A stretch of DNA of 64,000 nucleotides, taken from Mesorhizobium loti (GTDB taxonomy: Bacteria; Pseudomonadota; Alphaproteobacteria; Rhizobiales; Rhizobiaceae). The stretch lies in NCBI RefSeq assembly GCF_001510895.1, contig NZ_LPWA01000105.1:46363-110362 (forward strand), read 5' to 3'. Of the stretch, positions 55,781 through 64,000 are shown one piece after another; position 1 is the first letter of the stretch; each line of letters begins with the position of its first letter. A model generated the notes under the pieces. That model did no database searches, was not told the origin of the DNA, and saw nothing but the letters and a program-made list of their open reading frames with translations. The position numbers and the translations under genes are program-made.

Positions 55781-57789
55781 AGCGCAAGCACCAGAAGCAG
55801 GATGACGAGATAGAGGAAGACCAGCGTCAGATAGCGACGGATCGTCAGGAACTGCAGGTAGTTCAGTTTCTCGGTGGCGAAATCGATCGCGCCGGAGATC
55901 GGCTGGTAGAACGTCTCCCAGGCCACATCGTGGATTTCCACCTTGAAACGCGCCGGGTCGAGCGCGCCCGGCGCCGGCATTTCCACGGTCTCGCGGGCGC
56001 GGAAGGCGAAGCCGCCGAAGACCCGGCGGATGGGCTGCGCGAAGCTGACGGCGCTGTATTGCGCGGCGGGTACCGCGTCGGCGAAGCCACATCCCCATGC
56101 CGGGCCCCGGCGCAGCGCGTGCGAGGCGAAGCGGTGAATGAAGAAAGCCGCGAGCGAGGCCGAGATGGTGATGAAGACGAACACCAAGAGGCCGTTGTAG
56201 GAGCTGCGGCTCTCGGCGATCGGCACGATCGACAGCCAGGGCTGCGCCGTCTGCACCGGCATGCGGTCGCCGATCAGCGAAAGCGCAACCTGCGACAGGC
56301 CGTCGATGACGAAGCCAGGCAGGATGCCGGCGAGTAGGCAGAAGACGGCGAGCACGATCATCGCCGCCAGCGACCAGCGGTCGACCTCATGCGCCTGTTC
56401 CACCACCGCCGATCGCGCCCGGCCAAGGAAGGTGATGCCGAATGCCTTGACGAAGCAGGCCGCGGCCAGCGCCGCCGCCAGCGCCAGCATGCCGCCGACG
56501 GCCGGCACGATCACCTTCAGTCCCCATTGCGGCAGTTCGGGACTTTGCAATATGGCCTGGAAGATCAGCCACTCGGAGGCGAAGCCGTTGAAGGGCGGCA
56601 GCGCCGAGATCGAGACGCAGCCGACGAGGAAGACGAAGCTGGTCACCGGCAGGCGGTGGATGAGGCCGCCCAGTCTTTCCATGTCGCGTTCGCCGGTTGC
56701 CGACAGCACGGCGCCGGCGCCGAAAAACAGCAGGCTCTTGAAGAAGGAATGGTTGAGCACGTGGAAGAGCGCCGCCGTGAAGGCCAGCGCCGCCGCCGAC
56801 GGCATGGCATTCGCCTTGAAGGCCAGCGCCAGGCCGAGGCTGGCAAAGACGACGCCGATATTCTCGATGGTCGAGTAGGCCAGCAGCCGCTTGAGGTCCT
56901 TTTCCATCAGCGCGTGGAGGATGCCCAGAACCGCCGTCGCGCCGCCGATGAGAAGGACCGCGACGCCCGACCACCATGCCGGCGCGCCCAGCAGGTCGAA
57001 CACCACGCGGATGAAGCCGTAGACGGCGACCTTGGTCATGATGCCGCTCATCAGCGCCGAGACGTGGCTTGGCGCTGCCGGGTGGGCAAGCGGCAACCAG
57101 GCGTGCAACGGCACCAGACCGGCCTTGGAGCCAGCGCCGAGCAGCATGAGGGCGAGCACCGCGCCGGCGGCGAGCGGGCCGGGCTCTGCCGCCCGCATGG
57201 CGTCGAACGCATAGGTTCCTGCCGGCCCCGCCAGCAGGCCGAAGGCAAGCAGCAGCGCCAGCGTGCCGAAGCTTGCCATCACCAGATAGATGTAGCCGGC
57301 CCGCCTGTTTTCCGCATCGCGGTGGTGCGCCATGACCAGCGCCCAGGAGGCGAGCGACATGAATTCCCAGGACAGCAGGAAGCTGAAGGCGTCGTTGGCG
57401 AGCACGACCAGATTCATGCCGGCGAGGAAGGCCGGGTAGAATGGCAGCACGCGATGCGGCGCCGATTCGTGCTTGCCGCAGCCAAGACCGTAGAGGCTGG
57501 TGATGCCGCCGCCCAGGTTGACGACGACAAGAAAGAACGCCGACAGACCGTCGAGACGGAACTGGGCGCCGGTCCACGGCAGACCGAGCGGCAAGGTGAT
57601 GGCGGATACCGCGCCGGGACTGCCTGCGAGGTGACTTGCGACGATCACGAGCAAGGCGACGGAAATCGCGAGCGCCGCGCCATAGACAAAGCGCGTCGCC
57701 GAGGCGCGCCGACTGACGGCTCCGGCCAGGATGGCTGTTCCCAGAAGCGCCGCAGGACCGCACAGCAGAAGGGCAACGGTCGAAATCAC
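55771..57789 (-). CDS. Hyf-like complex, HyfB-type antiporter-like subunit (NuoL family)
   Basis: The 672-residue protein has about 16 membrane segments and the antiporter core GAGSKAGLVPLHAWLPLAHP and LLAYSTIENIGVVFASLGLA, plus a long C-terminal tail ending in a membrane helix. It is the second gene of the operon, after the XRE regulator with a four-base overlap. Confidence 0.92.
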   Translation of the reverse strand: MISTVALLLCGPAALLGTAILAGAVSRRASATRFVYGAALAISVALLVIVASHLAGSPGAVSAITLPLGLPWTGAQFRLDGLSAFFLVVVNLGGGITSLYGLGCGKHESAPHRVLPFYPAFLAGMNLVVLANDAFSFLLSWEFMSLASWALVMAHHRDAENRRAGYIYLVMASFGTLALLLAFGLLAGPAGTYAFDAMRAAEPGPLAAGAVLALMLLGAGSKAGLVPLHAWLPLAHPAAPSHVSALMSGIMTKVAVYGFIRVVFDLLGAPAWWSGVAVLLIGGATAVLGILHALMEKDLKRLLAYSTIENIGVVFASLGLALAFKANAMPSAAALAFTAALFHVLNHSFFKSLLFFGAGAVLSATGERDMERLGGLIHRLPVTSFVFLVGCVSISALPPFNGFASEWLIFQAILQSPELPQWGLKVIVPAVGGMLALAAALAAACFVKAFGITFLGRARSAVVEQAHEVDRWSLAAMIVLAVFCLLAGILPGFVIDGLSQVALSLIGDRMPVQTAQPWLSIVPIAESRSSYNGLLVFVFITISASLAAFFIHRFASHALRRGPAWGCGFADAVPAAQYSAVSFAQPIRRVFGGFAFRARETVEMPAPGALDPARFKVEIHDVAWETFYQPISGAIDFATEKLNYLQFLTIRRYLTLVFLYLVILLLVLALWP

Positions 57790-58091
57790 GGCAGGCTCCC
57801 GCCTGGCCCGGCATCGTCGGCGTCGGACACTCTTGCCAGAGCGAAGCCGGCCTTCAGCCGCACGCCGCGTCCGCCGCCCTGGCTGACCGCGCCTTCGCCG
57901 ATCAATTCGATGCCGGCGACCTCAAGCGCCGCGATCAGCTTCATCAGCGAATCGACGTTACCCCGGATGATCGAGCCGCTGGCTTCCATGCGCTGGATCG
58001 TCGGCACCGACAGTCCCGACAATTCGGCAAGCCGGCGCTGGTCGATGCCGAGCAGCGACCTGGCGGCGCGCAATTGCGGTGCGGTTATCAC
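57786..58091 (-). CDS. XRE-family regulator heading the Hyf-like operon
   Basis: The 101-residue protein has a Cro/C1 helix-turn-helix (about 5-60): QLRAARSLLGIDQRRLAELS, GLSVPTIQRMEASGS. The tail is Gly-rich. It is the first gene of the operon and overlaps hyfB by four bases, which suggests self-control of the whole operon through the palindrome at 58171. Confidence 0.87.
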   Translation of the reverse strand: MITAPQLRAARSLLGIDQRRLAELSGLSVPTIQRMEASGSIIRGNVDSLMKLIAALEVAGIELIGEGAVSQGGGRGVRLKAGFALARVSDADDAGPGGSLP

Positions 58092-58170
58092 CGGCGACTC
58101 TCTCGATCAGTTCTGAGATATGAGGTCTCGGTGCTGTAGCCTACATTAAAATGTTCTATCGTCAAGGATT

Positions 58171-58185
58171 GATGTTTTAAACATC
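58171..58185. promoter_or_regulatory. Probable operator of the XRE-hyf operon
   Basis: GATGTTT-T-AAACATC is a perfect palindrome 80 bases before the XRE start, in an AT-rich patch with a related half-site AAAATGTTC at 58149-58157. Confidence 0.55.
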
Positions 58186-58273
58186 GAAGTTGATGGTGGG
58201 TCACCGACGGGCGTTTATGAGGCCAGGGCCGCTTCCTTGCTTTATGTCGCCCGCGCCGGCTCGTGTAGGGTAA

Positions 58274-59160
58274 TCAGCCATCGAGCACACGGATATCGGC
58301 ATCAGCCACACAATAAGGCGCATGGCGGAAATCGCGGATGCGGACGACCTCATCGCCGCGCCAGTCGACCAGCACGAAGCCGCGCATCGCATTGTCCGCC
58401 TGTGGGTTGCGGATCAGGATCGCCGGCCGGCCGTCGACGAAGCCGAGCGACAGCGCCCAGTCGCTGATGCGGTCGTAATTGCCGAAATAGGTCGAGGCCT
58501 TCTTCTTACCGCGCAAGCGGGTGCGGTTGACGACCTCGAGCTCAATGTCCTCGGCAATCAGCGCCCTGACCCCATCGAAGTCGCGAGCGTTGAACAGGTC
58601 GATGTAGCGGCGCAGCCGGCGCTCTTCGTCCGGATCGAGCTTCGGCATCGCCACCTCATCCGGCGCCGCGGCCAGCGCTTTCAACTCAGCCCGGCCGCGA
58701 TGCAGCGCCGCCTTGGTGGCGGCAAGCGTGGCGCCCGTCACCTCGCAGGTTTCGAAGAGGCTGAGGCCGAGCACATCGACCAGGATCACCGCACTACGCT
58801 GCGCCAGCGTCAGCTGCATGAAGCTGCGCAGGCTCGCCGCCGCCGCAAGCCTCGCCTCCGCGCTGGCGGAGAGGTCTTCTATCCCTGTCATGTCGGCCTC
58901 GGTCATGCGGGAGCGCTCCGCTGGCGGCGGCGTAGATGATCCTGCGCCGCATTATGGGCGATGCGGAACAGCCACTGCTCAGGACGCTCGACCGCGGCGC
59001 CGCAGTCATGCGCGGCAAGCGCCTTCACCACCGCCTCCTGCGCGATGTCCTCGCCCTCGATCGCCGAGCCGGCCATGCGCGCGGCATAGCGGTGCAATTT
59101 CGGCCGCAGGCCGACAAGCATGGCTTCAAGCGCCGCGCGGTCGAATTTCGCTGTGCTCAT
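58274..59160 (-). CDS. ECF sigma factor with C-terminal SnoaL-like domain (frame broken by one base)
   Basis: The first frame (59160-58903) holds sigma region 2 (AIEGEDIAQEAVVKALAAHD, WLFRIAHNAAQDHLRRR). The second (58906-58274) holds region 4 (MQLTLAQRSAVILVDVLGLS, EVTGATLAATKAALHRGRAE) and a SnoaL/NTF2-like domain (about 95-205). The ATGA overlap could be mistaken for coupling of two genes, but one added base near 58907-58911 makes a single sigma factor of about 295 residues, the normal form of this group. Confidence 0.8.
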
Positions 59161-59202
59161 CGTCTCCCTTCTCGCATCGCCCGCCCGCTGAGCCGCGCCC
59201 GC

Positions 59203-59523
59203 TCAGGCCGGCACGGCTTCGTCGGCGCTCGCCAGCATATGATAGTTGCCGATGATCTTCGCCGGCGACCGGGCCAGTGGGGTCGAGCGCCGCTCGGCGT
59301 GATCGGCGCTGAAGGTTTTGAATACATCGAACCCGGTCAGTTCCGAACTGTCCTTGTCGTAGCCGACAAGATGGATGAATTCGCCGTTCTCCAGCTCGAG
59401 CACCAGATAGCGCACGGATTGCGGCTGCGTGTCATCTAGCGCCTCGAATACCTTTGCTACCAGTGCCCGGTTCTCGGCGACGCTGGCATCCTTCACGCCA
59501 TAGCGGATGAGATTGTAGGTCAT
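59203..59523 (-). CDS. Conserved hypothetical protein beside the ECF sigma gene
   Basis: The 106-residue protein (MTYNLIRYGVKDASVAENRA; RYLVLELENGEFIHLVGYDK) looks like a small alpha-beta barrel of the monooxygenase/heme-oxygenase type, but no catalytic residue is clear. It lies upstream of the ECF sigma gene on the same strand with a 42-base gap, so it is likely a partner or target of it. Confidence 0.6.
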   Translation of the reverse strand: MTYNLIRYGVKDASVAENRALVAKVFEALDDTQPQSVRYLVLELENGEFIHLVGYDKDSSELTGFDVFKTFSADHAERRSTPLARSPAKIIGNYHMLASADEAVPA

Positions 59524-59643
59524 GGTCGTCTCCTTTGGTTGGTCCGAGGAAGACGTTTCGGATGGGCGAAAGGATTCTCGTGGCGCGAAAAATCTTCTGA
59601 CCGCTCACCGGGAGCAAAAGTTCCCTCCGTCGCGATCCTTCGC

Positions 59644-59799
59644 GCCCCCCTCTGTCCTGCCGGACATCTCCCCCACTTTGGGGGGAGATTGGCAGTTTTG
59701 GCGCTCCGCCCATTCTTGCGGTGTTGGAGATTGGCGAAGGCGGCGTGACGGCCAATCTCCCCCTTGTGGGGGAGATGTCCGGCAGGACGGAGGGGGGCG
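59644..59799. repeat. Inverted-repeat element, family C, copy 2
   Basis: It has the same layout as 18949-19104: CGCCCCCCTCTGTCCTGCCG at the left, CATCTCCCCC and GGGGGAGATG hairpins inside, and a CCGGCAGGACGGAGG end at the right. It fills the gap between the FAD dehydrogenase gene and the small hypothetical gene. Confidence 0.75.
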
Positions 59800-59835
59800 C
59801 TGTCCCGCCAGCATCTCCGACGATATAGGTGCCGA

Positions 59836-61494
59836 TCAGGCCACCGTCTTCGCCGCCGCCCTCCCGGCGCTGCGTCCGGAAAAGATGCAGCCGCCGAGGA
59901 AGGTGCCTTCCAGCGCCGCATAGCCATGCACGCCGCCGCCGCCGAAGCCGGCCACCTCGCCCACCGCGTAGAGCCCCGGAACCGGCTGGCCATCTGCGTC
60001 GAGAACGCGGCTGTCGAGGTCGGTCTCCAGGCCGCCCAGCGTCTTGCGGGTGAGGATGTTGAGGCGCACCGCAATCAGCGGACCGTTTTCCGGATCGAGC
60101 ATCTTGTGCGGCCTGGCGGTGCGGATCAGCCTGTCGCCGAGATAGGCGCGAGCGCCGCGCAACGCGGTGATTTGCGCATCCTTGGAGAACGGATTGTCGA
60201 GCTGCATATCGCGGGCGCGGATCTCGCGGTCGACCTGGGCGACGTCGAGCAGCGGCTCGCCGCCGGCCAGCGCGTTCATGCGCGCCACCAGCTTCGAAAG
60301 GTCGGCCTCGACGATGAAATCCTCGCCCTTTTCCATGAAGGCTTTCACCGGACCGGGAATGCCGGACGTGGCGCGGCCGAGCACCTGCCGCCAGCTTTTT
60401 CCCGTGAGGTCGGGGTTCTGCTCGGAGCCCGACAGCGCGAACTCCTTCTGGATGATTTTTTTCGTCAGGATGAACCAGGAATGGTCAAAGCCGGTGCGCA
60501 TGATGTGGCTGAGCGTGGCTAAAGTATCGAAGCCCGGATAGAGCGGCACCGGCAGCCGTTTTCCACGAGCGTCGAGCCACAGCGACGACGGGCCGGGCAG
60601 GATGCGGATCGCGTGCTCGGTCCAGATCGGCGCCCAATTCTTGATGCCTTCGACATAGTGCCACATGCGGTCGCGGTTGATGACCCTCCCGCCCGCCGCT
60701 TCGGTGATCGCAAGCATGCGGCCGTCGACATGGTCCGGCACGCCGGTGATCATCCGCTTCGGCGCCGCGCCCAGGCGCCCAGGCCAGTTCTTGCGCACCA
60801 GCTCATGATTGCCGCCGATGCCGCCGGACGCGACGATCACCGCTTGGGCGTGGAGTTCGAAATCGCCGACGATTTCGCGCGAGCTCTTGTGGCCGCGCTC
60901 GACGCTGCTTGGGACGAGCACGTCGCCGCGCACGCCAGTGACAGTCTTGCCTGTGCGCATGATCTCGTTGACCCGGTGGCGGAACTTGAACTGAACCAGC
61001 CCACGCTTTTCCGCCTCGCGCACGCGCAGGACAAAAGGTTCGATCACGCCGGGTCCGGTGCCCCAGGTGATGTGGAAGCGCGGCACCGAATTGCCGTGGC
61101 CGGAGGCATTGCCGCCGCCGCGCTCGGCCCAGCCGACCACGGGGAAGAACTTCAAGCCCCGTTCGATCAGCCAGGAGCGTTTTTCGCCGGCGGCGAAGCC
61201 GACATAGGCTTCCGCCCATTTGCGGGGCCAGAAATCCTCCGGGCGGTCGAAGGCGGCGGTGCCCATCCAGTCCGCGAGCGCGAGTTCGTGGGAATCACGG
61301 ATGCGCATGCGCCGCTGCTCCGGCGAATCGATCAGGAAAAGCCCGCCGAACGACCAGAAGGCCTGGCCGCCCAGCGATTGCTCCGGCTCCTGGTCGACGA
61401 TGATGATCTTCTTACCGGCCTCTGCGAGCTCGGCCGCGGCGACGAGGCCGGCAAGCCCCGCGCCCACGATGATCACGTCCGCGTCGTCAGCCAT
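59836..61494 (-). CDS. FAD-binding dehydrogenase (fumarate reductase/3-ketosteroid dehydrogenase-like flavoprotein)
   Basis: The 552-residue protein has the N-terminal FAD motif VGAGLAGLVAAAELAEAGKK and DQEPEQSLGGQAFWSFGG, and a C-terminal GLYAVGEVAGFGGGGVHGYA, which closes the FAD site. It belongs to the FAD_binding_2 group and may dehydrogenate a ketone or keto-steroid-like compound. The substrate is unknown. The frame extends to 61506, but ATG 61494 fits better. Confidence 0.85.
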   Translation of the reverse strand: MADDADVIIVGAGLAGLVAAAELAEAGKKIIIVDQEPEQSLGGQAFWSFGGLFLIDSPEQRRMRIRDSHELALADWMGTAAFDRPEDFWPRKWAEAYVGFAAGEKRSWLIERGLKFFPVVGWAERGGGNASGHGNSVPRFHITWGTGPGVIEPFVLRVREAEKRGLVQFKFRHRVNEIMRTGKTVTGVRGDVLVPSSVERGHKSSREIVGDFELHAQAVIVASGGIGGNHELVRKNWPGRLGAAPKRMITGVPDHVDGRMLAITEAAGGRVINRDRMWHYVEGIKNWAPIWTEHAIRILPGPSSLWLDARGKRLPVPLYPGFDTLATLSHIMRTGFDHSWFILTKKIIQKEFALSGSEQNPDLTGKSWRQVLGRATSGIPGPVKAFMEKGEDFIVEADLSKLVARMNALAGGEPLLDVAQVDREIRARDMQLDNPFSKDAQITALRGARAYLGDRLIRTARPHKMLDPENGPLIAVRLNILTRKTLGGLETDLDSRVLDADGQPVPGLYAVGEVAGFGGGGVHGYAALEGTFLGGCIFSGRSAGRAAAKTVA

Positions 61495-61524
61495 ATTTCC
61501 CCCCACCAGCCGTTTGGCGACGTG

Positions 61525-62510
61525 TCAAACGGGTTCCCAGCCGTCCTTGTTGCCGGCGCGGAAGATGGCGTCGATGACCTTCTGGTTGAGCACCGATTCC
61601 TCAAGCGTGAAAACGCGATCCTTGCCACCTTGGGCGGCGCGCACGAAGGCTTCGCACTCAAGCCGGTATTGCTGCGTGCCTGGGAAGCGGAACACCTGCG
61701 CCTCGGTGTGGTTCTGGTTGTGCAGCTCGATGCGGTGGTGGTCGTAGAGCCCGGCATTGAATGGAGAAAAGACCTCGATGAAACCCTTCTCGCCGTGGAA
61801 CACCATCACCTGCCGCGCCGCCATCTGCGTCGAGAGGTAGAAGGACAGCTCGAAGTCGCCGAAATCGGCGCGGATCGAGGAATAGATGTCGGTGCCGAAG
61901 GTCTTGTCGCGCTCGATCGTCGCCTGCACGCGGACCGGCTCCTTACCGGTCGAAAAGCGCGTCGACACTGTCGGATAAACGCCGATATCGGGCAACGCGC
62001 CGCCGCCGAGGTCGAGCTTGTTGCGCATGTTGTTGGGGTCGACGTTGTAGTAGGAGAACGCGCCCTGCACATGGCGCAGCCGGCCGATGGCACCGCTGGC
62101 GATGAGGTCGCGCACCTTGATCCATTGCGGGTGGTAGACGACCATGAAGGCTTCGCAGACCAGCACCTTCTTCTGGTCGCGCAGCTTGATCAGCGGCGCA
62201 ATGTCCCTGGCGTCGAGCGCCAGAGGCTTTTCGACCAGCACATGCTTCCCCGCTTCAATGGCCTTCGCCGTCCACTCGACATGCTGCGAGGTCGCAGCGG
62301 GATGTAGACGCCGTCGACCTCCTTGGAAGCGAGCAGATCCTCATAGGAGCCGAAGGCATGGCGAGCGCCGAAGCGTTCGGCCAGCGCCTTTGCCTTCGAT
62401 AGATCGCGGCTGGCGGTCGCCGACAGCACGCCGTTTTCCGAATCCACGATCGCCGGCAAAAGCTGTTCGCGGCCGATCTTGGCCGTCGACAGAACACCCC
62501 ATCGGAACAT
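61525..62510 (-). CDS. Gfo/Idh/MocA-family oxidoreductase (frame broken by one base)
   Basis: The first frame gives the Rossmann start [20 protein letters not shown] through DGVYIPL. The second gives [33 protein letters not shown] and the C-terminal domain. One base missing near 62293-62294 explains the break; restoring it gives about 329 residues with the hallmark EKP motif. Members act on sugars, inositols or similar polyols with NAD(P). It lies 30 bases downstream-to-upstream of the FAD dehydrogenase on the same strand and may share its transcript. Confidence 0.87.
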
Positions 62511-62583
62511 TGTGCTTCTCCATGTCGATTTTTTACAGGCGTCGAGGTTTGCCCGAAATCGGCGGAAAAGCCAATGCGAGGAA

Positions 62584-63159
62584 CTACCCCTTCCTCCCCA
62601 TCAGCGTCATGTCGAAGTCGACGACGTTGGAATAGAGCGGGGTGCCGACATCCATGCCATAGCGCGACCGCAGCACCTTGCCGGTGACGTGGAACTTGAT
62701 CGTGCCGGACTTCAGTCCGTCGAGTTCGGCCGTGAACTTTTCCGAAAACGTCTTGCCGCGGGCTGTTAGCCGGCCGGTGACCAGAGCCGTGGTGTCGCCG
62801 GTGCGTGTCACATTCGTCGAACGGAACTGGATCTCCGGGTTGTTGGCGCTGTCGAACACCGCGTCGGAGCGCAGGAAGTCGTCGATGCGGCCTTGGCCGG
62901 TGCCGACACTTTCCGGATAGATGGTAAGATTGACTTTCGAGCGCCCGACATCGCTGTTGTCGATGCGGATCGAGCCCTTGAAGCGGCCGAAAGCCCCGTC
63001 GAAACCGCCGCCGCCGGCCTTGCCTATGGTGAAGCGGATGCTGGAGCCAGACGGGCTGATCGTGTAGCTGCCGGCGGCGTCGCTCAGCGCCACCGCGGCG
63101 TAAACAGGCATGGCAAGGCAAGCGGCCAATGCCGCCAATCCGAGGATGCGCGCGTTCAT
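62584..63159 (-). CDS. YceI-family periplasmic protein
   Basis: The 191-residue protein has a signal peptide (1-22, ending PVYAA) and the YceI lipocalin-like fold: [56 protein letters not shown]. Such proteins bind isoprenoid-like quinones. It follows cytochrome b561 on the same strand, a common pairing in proteobacteria. Confidence 0.92.
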   Translation of the reverse strand: MNARILGLAALAACLAMPVYAAVALSDAAGSYTISPSGSSIRFTIGKAGGGGFDGAFGRFKGSIRIDNSDVGRSKVNLTIYPESVGTGQGRIDDFLRSDAVFDSANNPEIQFRSTNVTRTGDTTALVTGRLTARGKTFSEKFTAELDGLKSGTIKFHVTGKVLRSRYGMDVGTPLYSNVVDFDMTLMGRKG

Positions 63160-63227
63160 GGGACTGGTCCTTTCGTGAGCCAGCGCATTGCTGTCTTCTC
63201 GCCCCACCAACGAATGGTCGGCCGCTT

Positions 63228-63799
63228 CTATTCCCTGCCTGACGAAGGCGTGATGATGCGCCTGAGCACGCTGTCGCGCAGCAGGAAATGATGGCGCAAT
63301 GCGGCCGCGATATGCAGAGCAACCAGTGCGATGCCGGCATAGGCGAGATACCAAGCGTTGCGGACCAGAAGCTTTCGGCGGCATCGGATTCGGTGAGCGG
63401 CAAGTTTGGCATCACGAACAGGTTGAACGGCATGGTCGGGATTTCCAGCGTCGAGACCGAGACCAGCGCCCAGCCGGAGAGCGGCAGGGCGATCTGGAAG
63501 GCGTATAGCGCGAAATGCGCAAGCGGCGCCCCTCTGCGCTCCAGCGTTCCGACCGAAGGCGGCAGCAGCGGCGGCGCGTTGCCGAGGCGCCAGGCGATGC
63601 GCAGGATGATCAGCCCCAGCAGCAGGAAGCCGAAGGATTTGTGCAGCTGGATCAGCTCGAAGGACGTTCGCTGGCTCTGGGTCCTCACCATGACGAAGCC
63701 GAGCACGAACTGGCCGATGAAGATGATGCCGATCAGCCAGTGGAGGATGATCATCGCCCAGCCGTAGCGGGTCGCGGTGTTGGTGATCGACGATTGCAT
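63228..63799 (-). CDS. Cytochrome b561 (frame broken by one base)
   Basis: A four-helix diheme membrane cytochrome that exchanges electrons with quinone. The first frame gives IILHWLIGIIFIGQFVLGFV, then LIQLHKSFGFLLLGLIILRI; the second gives NAWYLAYAGIALVALHIAAA and LRHHFLLRDSVLRRI. The heme His residues are visible in LHW, QLHKS, ALHIAA and LRHHF. One A restored in a run at 63373-63375 makes about 190 residues. It likely works with the downstream YceI protein. Confidence 0.88.
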
Positions 63800-63930
63800 G
63801 ACCGAAGAACGTCGGTGAGATCAGCTTTCTTCCGGCGCGGGATCGTGCTTTGCGCGTGTTCCAATTTGCATTGGAGACGAACAATTGTCGACGTTTGCGC
63901 TGCCCCTTGTATCTGCACGGAGGAGACTTT

Positions 63931-64000
63931 GTGCGAGAAGAGCGACTGAGCCTCGAACCGGACGGCCATCCGATTCGAGGCTTGGCGAAGTCGCCCGACG
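63931..64000 (+). CDS. Possible start of a gene running off the right edge
   Basis: GGAGGAGACTTT precedes GTG 63931, and the frame stays open to the window end (VREERLSLEPDGHPIRGLAK). Only 23 codons are visible, so no identity can be given. Confidence 0.35.
   Translation, partial: MREERLSLEPDGHPIRGLAKSPD

Noticed and set aside
62255..63799. A 514-codon frame that seems to fuse cytochrome b561 with unknown sequence
   Set aside because: Only the first part is real cytochrome. After the one-base gap near 63374 it runs out of frame through yceI and the Gfo/Idh/MocA gene.

Overview
The window looks like chromosomal DNA of a high-GC alphaproteobacterium of the Rhizobiales, most likely Mesorhizobium or a close relative. 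The grounds are the rpmH-rnpA-yidC block with engB and argB nearby, the codon use, the many short Rhizobiales-type palindromic repeats, and the mix of efflux, c-di-GMP and oxidoreductase genes. This placement is from gene content only; no search was run.

Layout. 0-9 kb: end of a HAD pyrimidine nucleotidase gene, a membrane diguanylate cyclase, a GMC dehydrogenase with a tiny Tat-signal partner, phenylalanine hydroxylase with a divergent Lrp regulator, a GGDEF-EAL protein and a methyltransferase. 9-29.6 kb: RidA, argB, an amidase, an ECF sigma/RskA/fasciclin/MsrB redox-stress module, two EmrAB-type efflux systems (one with TetR, one with MarR), a soluble FtsK paralogue, engB, yidC, rnpA and rpmH. 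29.8-31.5 kb: a histidine kinase and tRNA-Arg(ACG). 31.5-43 kb: an accessory stretch after the tRNA, with AraC, HxlR and LysR regulators next to nitroreductase, quinone-reductase-like, aldo-keto reductase and SDR genes, and with truncated genes and relics. 43-50.6 kb: class III adenylate cyclase, SRPBCC protein, GH172 enzyme, acid phosphatase, MFS transporter and FAD oxidase. 50.6-58.1 kb: an XRE regulator followed by a Hyf-like, complex-I-related operon. 58.2-64 kb: an ECF sigma factor with a SnoaL-like domain, an FAD dehydrogenase, a Gfo/Idh/MocA oxidoreductase, YceI and cytochrome b561.

Two points stand out. First, the Hyf-like operon keeps the electron-transfer small subunit and the proton-pump subunits, but its large subunit lacks the cysteines that hold the Ni-Fe centre, so it is probably an ion-translocating oxidoreductase that is not a hydrogenase. 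Second, eight otherwise well-conserved genes carry nine reading-frame breaks, and each is repaired by restoring one base. Because they include rnpA, they look like systematic consensus errors in the sequence rather than gene decay, and these genes should be read as intact until checked. By contrast, the truncated AhpD-like gene at 34.26 kb and the P-loop NTPase relic at 42.9 kb look like real decay.
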